A stretch of DNA of 64,000 nucleotides from Adenanthera pavonina. Taxonomy: Eukaryota; Streptophyta; Magnoliopsida; Fabales; Fabaceae. The position numbers were made by a program, and so were the translations under genes. Positions 10,876 to 24,628 of this stretch are shown here, one piece after another. A model generated the notes under the pieces. That model was not told where the DNA came from and did not search any database. It saw only the letters and a list, made by a program, of their open reading frames with translations. The stretch covers positions 32,733,001 through 32,797,000 of the forward strand of contig JAIVEN010000007.1 in assembly GCA_026686845.1 (NCBI GenBank), written 5' to 3'. Every line of letters begins with the position of its first letter. Positions within the stretch are counted from its first letter, which is position 1.

Positions 10876-13800
10876 AAATTCACATGGAGGGAACCTAAAT
10901 GGCCAAGCTACCATAGGATTTTTAGAAGACTTGATCGTGCCCTTTGTAATAGATTGTGGAGGAATATGTTCATGGATACTACGGTAAGGATTGGGGTAAG
11001 GCTTTATTCTGGTCACCATCCCATCATAATTTCAGTTATGAACAATGGAGGTAATCCTAGTGCAAGACCTTTCAAATTTAAAGTAGCTTGGTTAAAACAC
11101 CCCAAATTTAAAGAAGCTGTTAAAGAAAAATGGAAAATAGAAGATAGCATCAACAAAAATTTGTTGGAGCATACCCCTTATTTGAAAGATTGGAACCATA
11201 AAGTGTTTGGCAACATCTTTAGCAGGAAAATGGCTCTTACTGCAAGAATAGAAGGCATTCAAAGACATCTCCAGGTCAGTGATTAACCTTGGAAAAACTT
11301 GAACAAGATTTGAGAAGTGAATTAGACAAGGTTTTGGATCAAGAAGAAACTTTATGGTTTCAAAAATCTAGAATAGAATGGATTAATTTTGGTGATAGAA
11401 ATACTACTTATTATCACACTACAACTACTATTAGAAGGAGGAAAAATAGGGTTAACATGCTAAAGGATGAAAATGATAATTGGGTTGAGGAAAAGTATGA
11501 AATCATAGAAATGGTAGGGGATTTCTACCAAAAACTTTTGCTGAAGAAAGAGTTGGAAGGCCTTGGATTAAAACTAAGTGTAATTGGACTGAAATTGAAA
11601 TTAATAGAAAGAGAAGTTTAGAAGCTAAACCAAGTAGGGAAGAGATAAAAAAGGCTATGTTTGAAATTAGTAACTTAAAGCACCTGGGGAAGATGGGTAT
11701 CTTGCCATATTTTTTAAGAGAAATTGGGATATTGTTGGTAGAAATGTTTGTGAATTTGTGGAAAAGGTGTGGTTAAATAGTAGCAAAATCAAAGATGTGA
11801 ATAAGACTCTTGTCTCACTCATTCCCAAAGTTGAAAAGCCGAAGATTGCCCAATTTAGACCTATTTCCCTTTGCAATGTGATATATAAATGTATCTCTAC
11901 AATCTTGGTGAAGAGAATGAAAGGGTTGCTTCCTAACCTAATATCCCCATTGCATGCTAGCTTTGTCCTGCGAAGAAATATACAAGATAATATCATTATT
12001 ATTAAAGAAATGATGCACTCAATGAAAAAGTTTAAAGGAAAACAGGGGTTTATGGCCATAAAGGTGGATTTAGAAAAAAGCATATGATAGATTAAGTTAG
12101 GAGTATTTGAGGAAGCTTCTCACTAAACTCAATTGGCCCACCTACTTTGTGGATATGATAATGCAATGTGTTTCCACTATTTTTAATAACATTTTGTGGA
12201 ATGGTGAGAAAACACAAATTATTCATTTTGGGAATGGAAAAGCTTATGCACTTGATAACAGATATGGCTGAGGAAGGTAAGTAGAAAGGCTGGTAAAAAA
12301 GGGCTTGACTTTGCTGATGACTTGGTACTTACTGCAGAAGCTAGCATTCAGCAAATGAAAAGAATAATGAGCTGTCTTGAGAACTTCTATCATATGATTG
12401 GTCATAAAATTAGTAATGCAAAAACCTACATCTATTTTCCCCCCAATGTTAGTAGAAATTTGCAAAAAGAAATTAGCCAAATCAATGGATTTCATGAGGT
12501 CAAGGAGTTGGGAAGGTACTTGGGTACTCTAATTACTTACAAGAGAAAAGCTTTAGAAAAACATGGGTACATTGTTGAAAAAGTCAAGAGTAGACTTAAT
12601 GAGTGGAAGGCAAAAACTCTGTCTCTTGCTGGCTGTATAACTCTTTTAAAAGCAGTCACAAGTAATATGGCCCTGCACCAGTTGCAACATGATAGAATTC
12701 TAAAGATGATTATCTAGGAAATAAAGAAAGTACAGAGAAAATTTGTTTGGAGAGAAGAGGATGGTCAAAGAAAATGGCATACTATAGGTTGGAGTAAAAT
12801 GCGTAAAAGTCATGAGCAAGGAGGAGCGGGGATAAAATCCTTAGTTTCTATGAATGATGCTTTCATATATAAACTTGCTTTGGGAATAGCTACAAGAAGC
12901 GATGGTCTTTGGGTGATAGTTTTAAAAGGAAAGTATGGTGAGGAGTTTAATATAAGAATAGGAAATAGTTACAAAGCTTCAAACTCAAGTGTATGGAAGG
13001 AAATTATGAAGATATGGGAAGATTTTATCTGCAATATAAGCTGGGAAATTAAAAATAGGAAAGACATTTACTTTTGGAAAGATTGTTGGATTAAGAATGA
13101 AGGCAAGCTAATGAATCAAGGATAAATACTGAGAATATTCATCTTAACGTGAAAGTTAATGAAGTGGTGAGTACTAATGGTGATTGGAATTATGAAGTTT
13201 TACACGGTGTGGTGAATCAACAATGCCTCATGAAGATTAGAACTATGATGCTCCCATCTACTAGTAGCGGAAATGATGTTATAAGGTGGATAGCAAATCA
13301 GTTTGGAGACTTCACTGTCTCTAGTGCTTATAAAGTTATTACTAAAAATGTGGAGCATGATTGGGGAGGTATATGGAAGTTGATATGGAAGTTCCAAGTC
13401 CTTGAACAAATTTGTACTTTCATATGGTTGGTTATGAATGAAAGGCTCTTAACTCAGCAAGTTAGGTATCATTAGGTTGAGGAAGAAACCATTTGTCAAA
13501 GATGTGGCATAGGAGAGGAAGATATTACTCATGTACTCAGAAACTATCCTAAAGCTAATCCCTGTTGGCACTCTTGTATTAACAAAAATTTGTTTTTTAC
13601 CAACTCTTTGCAGGATTGGTTAAAGGAGAATTTGCATTAACAACTTGAAGTGGAAGAAGGCATCAATTGGAGTAGCTGGTTTGCAACTACTTGTTGGTTT
13701 ATATGGAAAGAACGCAACAAGGAAGTTATAGAAGAAATTTACAATGGAGCTGTTAACCACATAGAAAGAGTCAAGTAATTCTTGCTTAGCATGAAATGGC

Positions 13801-14372
13801 TAGAGGAGAATTTGATTACTGAAGAATGAATTAGAAAAAGGCAGGTGATTGTGAAATGGGAGAAATCGCCAACAAATTGGATCAAGCTAAATGTGGATAG
13901 GGCTGTTAGAGAAGATATGGGATGTGCTGGTGGAGGAGGAATTATCAGAAATGAAGAAGAACAGTGGATTGGAGGTTTCACTAATAAGGTTGGAAATTGC
14001 AATGCCCTAGAAGCAGAAACTTGGGCGCTTATATTAGGAATGTGAATGTGTTAGGAGCTGGGGTTGAAGAAGATAGTTATAGAGTCTGACTCCTTAACTC
14101 TTGTACAGGCAATTCATTATCCTACCATGAATTTCAAAGGAAATAGAAGTTTACTTAATTATGCTCAAGATTGGTTTGAGAGAAACTAGGAGGTTCATCT
14201 AAAGCACATATATAGACAAGCGAACTACTGTGCTCACCATCTTGCCTCTAGAAGCCTTCAAGGAAGTCTAGGATTTAATTTTATTGCTACACTATTTTTG
14301 GAGATTCAGAATCTTATGAAGATGGATTATAAGGGTATTGGAGAACAATATAACGTAGCTATCTTTGATTAG
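10876..14372 (+). pseudogene. LINE ORF2 remnant: endonuclease end, RT, zf-RVT, RNase H
   Basis: The domains occur in order with several stops and frame shifts. 10876-11040 gives KFTWREP, RLDRALCN and SGHHPIIIS, the C-terminal part of an L1-type endonuclease. 11840-12090 gives FRPISLCNVIYKCISTILVK, the RT fingers motif. Near 12303 comes GLDFADDLVL, the RT catalytic FADD box. 12790-13475 is the region preceding and including a zf-RVT-like domain, with a C/H-rich end near 13495-13560. 13845-14372 is a plant-type RNase H: IKLNVDRAVRED, later ALEAETWAL, IVIESDS, and RQANYCAHHLASRSL, ending in TAG. At least six in-frame breaks rule out activity. Confidence 0.85.
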
Positions 14373-14443
14373 TCTTTTGTTTTGTTTCTTTTGTTTGGTT
14401 TCATTTTTGGGTCTTTGATCCCGTTGTTTCACCCAAAAAAAAA
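10876..14443 (+). mobile_element. Non-LTR retrotransposon (LINE, L1-like), 5'-truncated and decayed
   Basis: A single decayed second-ORF body runs from the end of the endonuclease domain through reverse transcriptase, a zinc-binding region and RNase H. It ends in a short A-tract at 14435-14443. There is no ORF1 and no endonuclease N-terminus, fitting the usual 5' truncation of LINEs. The left end abuts the CACTA-type terminus at 10874. No clear target-site duplication was found, because the left flank is not visible. Confidence 0.85.
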
Positions 14444-14864
14444 GGCTTACTCATAATGCAAATCCTTAAAATTCAAATTTCACATGAAATTGTAGCCCAA
14501 ATGATTAAAAATTCCTCAAACTTTAGTTCACATAATCCTATGCAAATCCAAATTTGGGAGTTTCAAAAACAAGTGGTCTAACATTATGCCCATGCTAGAC
14601 TTAATTCATGTAACACACCTCAATTATTTCTCATTGTTCAATCAATCCTATTTAACATTATAGTGATGAGCGGTCCCTCAAGTCAGGAACACAGCTCATT
14701 ATGTAAGGTAAGTCAACTCATGAAAATGCTAATGTTCATTTGTAGACTTTTTATGGGCAAAGGATTCTATAAAGAAAAGAAAGAAACCATCATATCAAAT
14801 GCACTTCTAATTCACCAAGGTCAGAGCTTCAGGGTCTGTTTGGTTCAACTGAGAGAATTGGGGG
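14444..14864. other. No gene seen
   Basis: This is AT-rich sequence between the LINE tail and an LTR-like start. 'agggtctgtttggttcaact' near 14831 resembles the end of a hAT-type MITE, but no matching inverted end was found. Confidence 0.5.
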
Positions 14865-17800
14865 TGTAATATTCTCATTTTCCTAGGAAATGATCAGTCT
14901 ATGTTTAGAGATATAGAAATAAGACATAAAATACATAAAAAATATAGAAAAAGAAGTAAAATAGCAATGTCACAGTCCAGGGATTGATTAAAAATGAATT
15001 TGTAATCTAGTCCTTACAAAAAGAATTATTTAAAGTTTGGTCATTAGGAAAAATTATGAGAAAGTACACTTAAGAATAAAAATTTATGTTTTTGACTCAT
15101 TTTAGGGCAATTTTGTAAATATATGAAATTATAGTCAAAACGAAGCCTACGACATGCCGTATCCAATGGAATAACACATTGAGGTTAACAAGATCAAATA
15201 TGAAGAAAAATTGATGATCAAACATAGTAATATGCACAATGCAAGAAAAAGACACTGTAGCCCCATAAAAGCATAAAAGAGTAAGAGAAAAAGTATGTGA
15301 GTCCCACATAAATATATTTTGTAATAGGATATTAAGATAAATATAGATTCCAAACTAGGGTATTCTTGTATACATAAAGGAATAAACGGTATTATAAAAT
15401 ACTATTAAAGTATCTTTAACTGTTCAAATAAAAAAATAACCAATGTAGAATATATCTAGACCATGAAAAATACACTGTATGAAGGACACTCCCTCTCCTC
15501 TCATTGGTCGAAAATAGCATGTGATTTTGGTGGTAATATTTTAAGGTTTTTGAAAGTCTTCTTCAAGAACTAGTCGATTTTTGCAAAATATATTTATATA
15601 TATCTAGGATATTTTATGCCTTCTTTAGCAAGCCAATTCCCTCATACATTCTTCATATCTTCGTCCAACACCAAGAGAGAAGATAGAGAGAGAAAAATTC
15701 AAGAGAAAAAGAGAGAAGGAAGAAGGAAGAAGAAGAAGGAAAGGATGGAAGCGAATCAAGGTGATCAACAATCAAGCTAAGGTAAGTCTTTTCTTCCAAT
15801 TCAAGTTAGTTTTCTCATGAGTTAATGTTGGTTTGGATGAGCTTCTTTTCTCTTCCTCTTGAGTTTAAGTTTCAGCTAATATGGGGACTAAGAAAGGGAT
15901 GATGTTTTTATGAAACTAAGTTATGAAAAAGCATGAACTTGATGTAAGAAAGTAAGGTTACATGAGTTTTATGGATAGAACCATGAAAATTCCACTCTTG
16001 CTCTTTGAAGAGAGAGTTTCGGCCAAATGGACAAATGTATAAGGAGTGGGAATTTCATGAAACTAATGATAGAAATGGATTCCCCATGCCAAAAAATAGC
16101 TAAAGACAAGTTATGATTCTAAGAAAAGGGCAAAGGGGCAAAATATGAAATTTTAGGGCATAGGTTTCAGACAAAGAGGAAAGTAGCCTTAGAGTTAGAA
16201 TTTGATGATTCTAATGATTTCCATGAGTTCCTAAGATCCAAATTAGTCAACAAAAGCCAAAGGATTAAGGACTAAAGTTAGTATGGAAAATATAAAATTT
16301 AGGGTTCAAGTAGACTTTAAGTGAACTCAATGAGAACAAATTGACTTGGCATGGTTGTAATGTTATTTTTAGGCTTAGGAAATGGCAAGCAAACGATTGG
16401 GAATTGATTCAAGCATGTGGATTCACATTTAAAGGGAAAAAGTTAAAGCTCCTAGGTAGTATTCTTGTCTTACTTTTACTTTATTACACAATTATGTTTT
16501 ATACATGTTTTATAAAATGATTATGTTGTCAATTGTGGCTTTGACTGCTTATTAGATTGATTGGTGTAACACCTTACTCCCATATACCTCATATCTTGAC
16601 CAAAAACTTTAAAAACCCAATCATAACCCAAACATCTCAAAATAACATCCTAAAACCTCAGAGTAGCGGAAAAACTCAAAAGAATGACAGAAATTTGGCT
16701 GGGCCCGTGGCTGCTACAGGATCACCGTGACTCCGGCTCCTCCCAGAATCTCTCATGCTACTGAAATTCTTGGCACCACAGCTTGCTTCCTGGCACCGTG
16801 GTGCCCCTTGCTAGTTTTTATACCAACAACTTTCAACTTCTAGGGTGAACTTTCGACGTGCATAACTTTATGCTCCAACTTTCGATTGACTTGATTCTAA
16901 CTTCTATAAGTCAATCTAGTCTCAATCTATCCAAAGACACCAATTTCACCTTAATCCAAATCCATATGGAAATTCTGGATATCTAACACTGTTTTATCCA
17001 CTTTTTGACTAACACTCACAACTTACAATTCCCATTTGCCACCCAAGGCAATTAAACCATCCGGGACCATTCACACAGGTCCGAAACCACCAAAGCAACT
17101 TATCCAAAGAGGTTTCACCTCAAAAGAACCACTCCTATGAGAATTGACCTCCTTGAACCCTAATAGACAAATCAGGCTACAGGCCCTAAAATATACTAAC
17201 AAGGCCCAATTCCACCTTTGGCCCTGTACATACCACAACCAACATACACAGCACATGCAGCACAATTCCGCATCCATGACATACCAACAACTCCATTACC
17301 ACAACAACAATATCAGTTATCACTTAGTTACAAACTGTTTATCCTACTCGGCACAAGATACATATCCAAAATAAACATACACTACATAAACCTAGTATTC
17401 CCACATCCGAAGCTACTCCTTTATCTTCTCAGAACTAGTGCCAAAATCGTCACTTAAAATGTTAGTTCATGGGAAAGGGGTGTGAGATAATGTCTCAGTA
17501 ACCGGGGACAACCACACACACATATATATCTCATACAATCTCATGAATGCAATATGAAATGAAATGCAATGCATGTCTCCCTCCACACAACTAGAACCAC
17601 GAGTTGTCATCATAACAGGACATTTCGTATAGGTAATCCCTTTCCAACAGTTAGTGAAGACTAATTCCGGGCATCACCAAGCTTACCTCCCATTAGTGCA
17701 CCTGTCTAAAGGTAACACTAATATTCAGATCGTGGTTCTCCTTCCTCTTTCCCACCATGAATTGGCAGCGATTTAGAGAAGGTGCAGTCCACTGTGCCCC

Positions 17801-20250
17801 TTTCCCTCCTAGCTATAAGAGGCGATTTAGTTGTAGGGATCCCATCTTTATCCTCCCTGATCATATATCATATCATATCATATCATCGTATATCATATTA
17901 TCACCACCTGATCCACTATATCACAATCTCACAATGCCATGTGGTAATGCTCATATCGTATCATTATATAATTATCATCATTATGATTCACAATGTCATG
18001 TTATGTATCATGCCATATCACATCATCATCACATATGTAATCATCATCATAATCATCATCTAGCTGTGTGTATACCACGATATATAGAAAACCATACACA
18101 CAAACAAATCTATATCATGGTATGAAAGAAACATGCATACATATGCAAATATACATAATATCATACAATACATACAATACAACACAAACACCCGGTTACC
18201 TCAAGTTGTCAATACCACATGTACGCGCTTCCACAAGCTTTCTTGAACGCCAATCCCATGACTAGTCTTCTTCAATTAGCCAATAACCTTAACAATATCA
18301 TAATACCTCAATTAGCATACAATTCAACTTGATCAAAAACTATAATTCAACCACTTAGGCCTAATGCAAGGTTCCAACACCACTTTCATGCATCATTAAG
18401 CTCCTATGAACCATTCAAATACCAATCAATCCCATACACTTTAGATTCCCAAGAGCCTTAACCAAAAATAACCTAGGGTTAAGCTTCAATCATGCATAAT
18501 CCCTTCAAAACTCATACCCAAGCAACAAGAACACCAAAACATACGTCCTTAATCTCATTTCATCCATTTTAATAGGTGAATTTTAGCCCAAACCAGAAAT
18601 CCCAACAAATAACCAAAAAAATCTCAAGTTTAAACCGAAGAAAATGGAGAGAAAGGACTAGGGATCACTTACCAGTGTAAATCCAAACTCTTGAGGTCCG
18701 AAAATAACTTCCTAAGGCTTGATCTCCAAGCCCTAGCACAACTTTTGCGCTCTCTTCTCCATTTCTTTCTTCTCTGTTCACCCAAAATGATTCAGTTTTA
18801 AACACAAATCTAGAATCTCATCACAGCTCCATACAAGCTCGCCATGGCGCCACCAATTTCAACCAGAAAGAGCCACTGGAATTCGCTCTAGTTGTGACGG
18901 CCTTGCTTCTCGCCATAGCATGGAGCTCTTTTTTGCTCGACTTGAACTTTCCTCCATTCTGTTTCCTCTGGTGCTACATATAATACCAATACAAATGTCA
19001 TGAGGGTTGTCACAGCTGGTTGTTTATGTAATGAGGGCTTTGACAGGGATGTCCTGTTTTTAAACCGTTATACTACTAAGATTTTTATAGCCAACATGGT
19101 ATTTTTCACGTATTTTTAATGAATTGTGCAAGGCCTTGAATGTTTTTGTGACATATGATGACATTTAAGTATGTGCAAGTTTATTACTGAGCTACCCAAT
19201 CTCATCCTCCCAAGTACTAAGCATGATAGGTAATGAAAATGCGATGAAAGATGGCTAAGGAAAGGAGAAATTGATGGGAGCAAGTTAATATTTATGATTA
19301 TTCATGATATTCTTCTCATGGAAGCATGTTATGCAAAGTATTGATGTAGATTTAAGTTGATATATATATAGTATGTCAAGTATGATGCCGAATGATGAAT
19401 GGGCATGTATATTTATGAAATAGAATTGTGTTGTGAAGTTAAGAATTACAAGATATAAATGATTCCCTTATATACCATTATGTCGTATTAATATATGAAA
19501 AAGTATATATATGTTATGGTAGGGGAAATGAGTCAAATTATGGTTTCCCTAATTAGAGGATATGATGTACTTTATAATAAAATAGATTTTGTATAATTGG
19601 ACCATGAATGGAACGCGTTATGGTGTAAAGAAATATAAAGATCAAAACTGAACAGTTTTAGGAAACTGTAATTTACTATGAACACTGCCTATGTTTGAAA
19701 GGTTGTTTAGAATTGCATAGTTCTCCAAAAATTCAATAGTTTGTATGTTGGATAGATCTATGTCTTAACATTAATATACCAATAGTTTGAAGACTTTTGG
19801 AGTTGTATAAATGAAGATATATATATATTTTCCCAAAACTGTTCCAGTAAATAATTGTTCTGACCCCTGAATGTTTATATTAATGTTCTGCTTTATATGA
19901 GTTGAATAAATATACAAAATCATATGGCTAGAAAGTAGACATGTACAACTTTCACATGAGATAAATAATGCACAAAACAATCATGCATAGTATGAGACAT
20001 GAATTTTTAAAGTTATGAATACTAACTGGAAATAGGGGAATAAATAATAAATTTCAAAGAATAAATTGTACGAATTGGCTCGATGAAACTCAAGTTTCGT
20101 ATTTCCCATAAAATTCAGAATGTGCTCAATTTTTAGAGATTTAAAACATGTGAAATGATTTTTCTGCATTTAGTTATAAATTTCTAAAGTTTGCTACACA
20201 ATATGATAAACAATGCAAGAAAATAATATTTTAGAGTTTTAAGTTTTTTA
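14865..20250 (+). mobile_element. Long LTR (family 2), interrupted by another solo LTR
   Basis: The sequence starts TGTAATATTCTC. It aligns by eye with the 3.3-kb solo LTR at 58810-62145: 'gggcaattttgtaaatat' and 'atagtcaaaacgaag' near 15107-15145, then the purine-rich block and GGTAAGT at 15781. Beyond the nested LTR, 'aaactgttccagtaaa' and 'gttgaataaatatacaa' lie near 19835-19920. No coding sequence is present. The right boundary is approximate. About 300 bp present near the start of the other copy seem to be missing. Confidence 0.6.
16565..19014 (-). mobile_element. Solo LTR (family 1, Tekay-like), nested
   Basis: This 2,450-bp unit begins TGTAACACC and ends GGTTGTCACA. It matches the LTR at 45278-47757 along its length: 'gagataatgtctcagtaacc' near 17485, the runs of 'atcatatcat', and 'atcacttacc' at 18664-18673. 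The inferred sense is minus, as in the element at 45278. The 5-bp flanks are ATTGG and GCTGG, a degraded duplication. No internal region is present, so it is a solo LTR. Confidence 0.75.
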
Positions 20251-20319
20251 CTGGTTCAAGATTTCCAAAGGCTTTTTTGTATATCCAAATGAGGCAGTAT
20301 ACATGGGAAAGATGTCCAA

Positions 20320-20672
20320 AGATTTCCAAAGGAGAGATTTTTAATGGAAGGGATTGGAAGGGAAGGAATTGGAGGGGTTTTAAAATTGCCTTATTTGGTA
20401 AGATTGGAAGGGTAGGGTTTGGCGGAATTTTAGTAAAATCTTATTTGGTTCAAGAGGAGATTGAATGGAATTGGAAGAAATTGAGTAATAAATACTCACT
20501 CCCCTTAAAAAAAAAAAAACCCCAACTTAGGGGGATTTAATAAATTTGTGGAGGAGGGGATAATTACCTTCAATATTTTCAACCAAATAAGGGGAGGAGG
20601 TTTAATCCCCTCCAATCTCCTCCCCTCCCTTCAAAAAAAAAAAAGAAAATCCTCCAACCAAACATACCTTAA
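20320..20672. mobile_element. Foldback MITE-like element
   Basis: The left half is rich in 'ggaagggattggaaggg' and the right half in the reverse sense, 'cccctccaatctcctcccct'. They are separated by short A-runs, and 'ccaaccaaacata' marks the right edge. The inverted halves would fold into a long hairpin. This GG/CC-rich 'ggattgg...ccaatcc' type is common in plant genes and intergenic DNA. The left terminus is unclear. Confidence 0.5.
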
Positions 20673-22099
20673 AGTGGTCCTCGATGCAACTACACTGAAC
20701 CCTTGTACCCAACACACATTGTCACCAGTAATAATACTTTTAATAGTCCTAGTTCCATGAAAAAACGAATCTGATGCAATCAGTAGTTTATCAAGATCAT
20801 TTCATATAAAAGTGATGTATTTACATTGAACCTTTATGACTTTTTCTTTCTAACTGAAAAGCCAAAGTGCAAAGGGGCCATTCGTCTACAGCATAAGTCA
20901 TTAAGTTGTGATCCAAACACAAAAGATGATTAAATATGAAAAAGGAATATCAAAATGAATACAACTAGGACTTCAATAGGTTCACTAATTCATAACCCAA
21001 GCAATATGATAAAGGTTCGAAGGATGCAGGGCGAATCCATCAAAAACTACAAAGTTTCTACATAAATATATTGCTAATGAAAACTCACCCTTTAAACCGA
21101 TGAGTTTTTCAAGAGCATTTTAACAAACACATGTGTTACCCTCATGAATTTCATGTCATTCCAACACATTTTCCATGGGTTATGCATACATTTGGCATAC
21201 ATTTGTACATATTAGATTAATCAAAATATGAAAATATGTATTTTGGATTAAGGTGTTGCATGATAGCATTTTATTGCTTAATTATGCACACTCTTGCTTT
21301 GTCTTTGATCCATTAGTAGTTCATGATCGTTTGCCTTTATGTAGGTGTCACATTTGGAGGAGAATAGAAGCCACTCAGACCTTGTAAAGGAACCAGAGAA
21401 GCATGGGAAAAAGGGAAGCAAGCAGTAAGGACAAGACCATAGCAAAATAAAGCAAGAAAGTAAGCAAAGTTTGCAAAAAGCATATCTAGCAGTGGCTGTT
21501 AACTTGCTAGTTGCGGCTAGGAGAAAGAAAATGCATATAATTGAATCCAGAAGGTCTAGCTTGTTGCAATTGCATGTTGCCTCTCGTAGCGTCCAAAGTT
21601 GATATCAAAACATAGAGTTTTGCTTTAGTGAGAAGTAGCTAGGGCTGCTTCCTTTTATTCGTTCCCTTTGTTTTAATGCTTTTGATAGAATTGAAGCTTT
21701 GCACAGTGTCAAACCTGAAACCCATTTGAAATTCATGTGACCAAAAATCAAGTACAAGGCAATGAAACTATTTTCAAACCTATTGTGAGCGACGACTTAC
21801 AAATTGGATGAGATGCTGTGAGCTATCTAAATCACACAATCTTCCTCAGCCTCTTCATTCTGCCATCTCCATTCTTCCTTTTCTGCTTATTTTGTGCCCA
21901 CCTTTAAATTACTTGATCCTTCACTTTCTTGAACAGCTTTTCCCCTCTCTCTCTCTCTCTCTCTTTTTTTTTCAGATTTCACTCTCTTCTTATTTATTGC
22001 TGCCTCCCACTTGTCACCTAAAACGCTATCAAATTCTCCCCAAATCTCTTGCTCTCTTCAGACCTTGGTCACTGTCCTACTAAAGCTATACATCCTCTC
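20673..22099. other. No gene seen; CT microsatellite
   Basis: No coding sequence could be recognised. A (CT)n tract followed by poly-T lies at about 21945-21975. A pyrimidine-rich stretch at 22034-22073 is repeated imperfectly at 24199-24235, on the other side of the LTR remnant. Confidence 0.5.
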
Positions 22100-24196
22100 T
22101 TGAAAAGGGGTATCAACAGGGGGTGAGATAAATGTCTCAGTAAGCAGGGGTAATATATAAAACAAAGGTTTCCTTTATACTAGCTTGTAGACATAATAGT
22201 ATATAACCAGACAGATATAAGGATTCAACATATTATTACACATATGCAACAAGTATTATGCAAAATGTTATGCACATAATATGCAAGACCCCATATCAAT
22301 CATGACAGGATCCATAAGCTAGTCACTACCACGAGGTAATCTTAATAAGTAGCCCCCTTCCAACAACCGGTGAAGGTTGATTCCAGGCAACTACTAAGCT
22401 TACTACCACTAGTCATAACCCACCAAAAGTCATTCCAATAGTAAGTAGACAATGGCTCCCCTTCCCTTGGACCACCTGAATTGATGGTGATTTAGTAAAG
22501 GTGTATCCCCAAATGCACAGTCACTTGGATCTTCCCAGCCAAAAGACGATGATTTAGTGGCAAAGATATATATCAACCTTACCACCTGGATACGAGGCCT
22601 CGTGTGTCCTACCAATGGATCAGTGTGCCATATGGTATCACAAGTCATCATCACCCATCCATCTAATACTTAATATGCATGATCAATGTAATAATGCCTT
22701 TCATGCTATGCCAACATGTCAATATCATACACAATTAATATCGTCGTCATCACCATGCTTTCATAATATCATCACACAAGATATCATATGGGGATGCACA
22801 ATAATAACAAGTATGTCAATATTCATCTTGATCATAAACATATACATATGTATATATATAAAGCCAATTCCATTCTCATCATTATTAACATTATCATTAT
22901 TATCATCACTGTTACACATACTAATACTAAAAGTATAATATTCATAGGTCAAATACCTTGTATTTCCATTTGTATAAGCACACATACATATGAATACAAA
23001 ATCAACTAGTTTTAGTTCCTTACCATACTTTTTAAAGAAAGAGGGTTTCAAGAAAACTTATTGCTACTAGTTGTGATATAAGTTACATATCATGATATGA
23101 AAACGTTCAAACATATAGAATAAATAAAATTACTCTCCAGTTACCTTGAGTTACTGCATACTCTCTCAACACCCTAGTAGGCCAAAGGATCACCAACTAC
23201 AACACAAGAAGGACACAATACAAGTCAATTAGGTAGTATTCAACACCAACCAAAGCCCAAACATTTAACAAGACTCCAATAAAACCATTATAATTTACCC
23301 AATATTACTTAATAGCTATAAGGCCCAATCCACCATACAATAATTTAACCATTTACCATTGATTTTGCCATCTCCAAACAACTTCTTGGAGTATAAACTC
23401 TTCAACCAAGTAAGCATACATCCTATTCAAACACTCAATACACACATCAAGACAAGATCATTATCTCAAGCTCAAATCAGTATCCCTATCCCAAGCATAA
23501 ACCCAATGGAGCCAAGTTACCATTACTATATTCAAACATCTTTATACCTAAACAATCCAAAATTCCCTATTTGAACCTAACTAAATTCGGACATTATGAA
23601 AACCCAGATTGTATAGATTAGGGTTTGGAGAAAACACTACACAATCAAACAAAAACTATAACCCAAAGCTTAAACATACATAATAACATACTATTAAAGC
23701 ATTTAAACACAATTTAATCGGTGGAAATCCATCCCAACCATACCCCTAACATCCAACACCAAAGTCCACTATTAAAAATTAGAAAAAGAGGAAGGAGCAA
23801 GTAAAGAATCATCATACCTACAAATCCAAGCTTCCCAGAGGTCCAAAATGTGTACTAACACCTCAAATGTTAGAACCCTAACAGTGAACCATCATCTTCT
23901 CATTTTTCTTCCCTTTTGTTCAACTGGTTTGTGTTAAATAAAAATAGAGCCCCTGCCATGACACTGCGCAGAGGCTACAAGCACTAGTGCTTTCTACTTC
24001 AAAACGTTACTGCCCAATTTTGTTTATTCATCGTGATGCAAAAGGAGCTCACTGTGGCATGGAAGATTTTTTTCTTCCTTCCCTCTTTGCTCTTCTCTTC
24101 CACCTATCCTGGTCCTTCCAATGTTACACAATTCAAAAGATATATTTCTCGTTAACTAGAGGCTAAATCTAGGACAATAATTTGAGGGTTATTACA
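22100..24196 (-). mobile_element. Truncated LTR (family 1)
   Basis: From 'gggggtgagataaatgtctc' (22118) to 'gagggttattaca' (24196) this follows the LTRs at 16565 and 45278. Shared landmarks are 'ggtgatttagtaaaggtgta', runs of 'catcatta', 'tatcatgatatgaaaa' (23088) and a splice-donor-like site on the minus strand at 23813-23818. Roughly the first 900 bp found in the full copies are missing at the left. It is flanked by imperfect 40-bp direct repeats (22034-22073 and 24199-24235), which are longer than an ordinary integration duplication. Confidence 0.65.
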
Positions 24197-24628
24197 AAAC
24201 TCCCTAAATATCTTGCTCTTTTCAGACGCTTGTCCTCTTTATAGTCCAAAACCACATACCTTAGGTTGAACAACTCGTTGTTGAGAGTCAAAATGAAACT
24301 TCTATTTTTGTGCCCCAAATAGTGACCTTGGTTTTGAATTTTTGACCTTTTCTCCATTCTCATGTATCTAATTTTACAAATCATTGCTCCTCTATCTTTT
24401 GCCGTAATCGATGTGAGGAAAAGGATTACAGAGAGGCATTACCAATCAAGGCAATCGCCCTCCTCATTGTGCTCCATAGGATTGAAGCATGATCAACTAT
24501 AGCATAGTTCTATTTTGCTCTTTGTTGTTGTTAAGCTTAGACTGTGCTCTTTCCTGTTGCTTCGATGTTATCATGAAAGTGGAAAAGATCCAGTCATAAA
24601 CACCAAACGCAGGCTACTTTAGGGTTTG

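Noticed and set aside
17757..18265. Overlapping plus-strand open frames of 65-122 codons rich in His, Tyr, Ile and Ser
   Set aside because: They are produced by ATCATATCA-type low-complexity sequence inside the LTR at 16565-19014. The same artefact occurs at 46475-46823, 22615-23051 and 57916-58296 in related LTRs.
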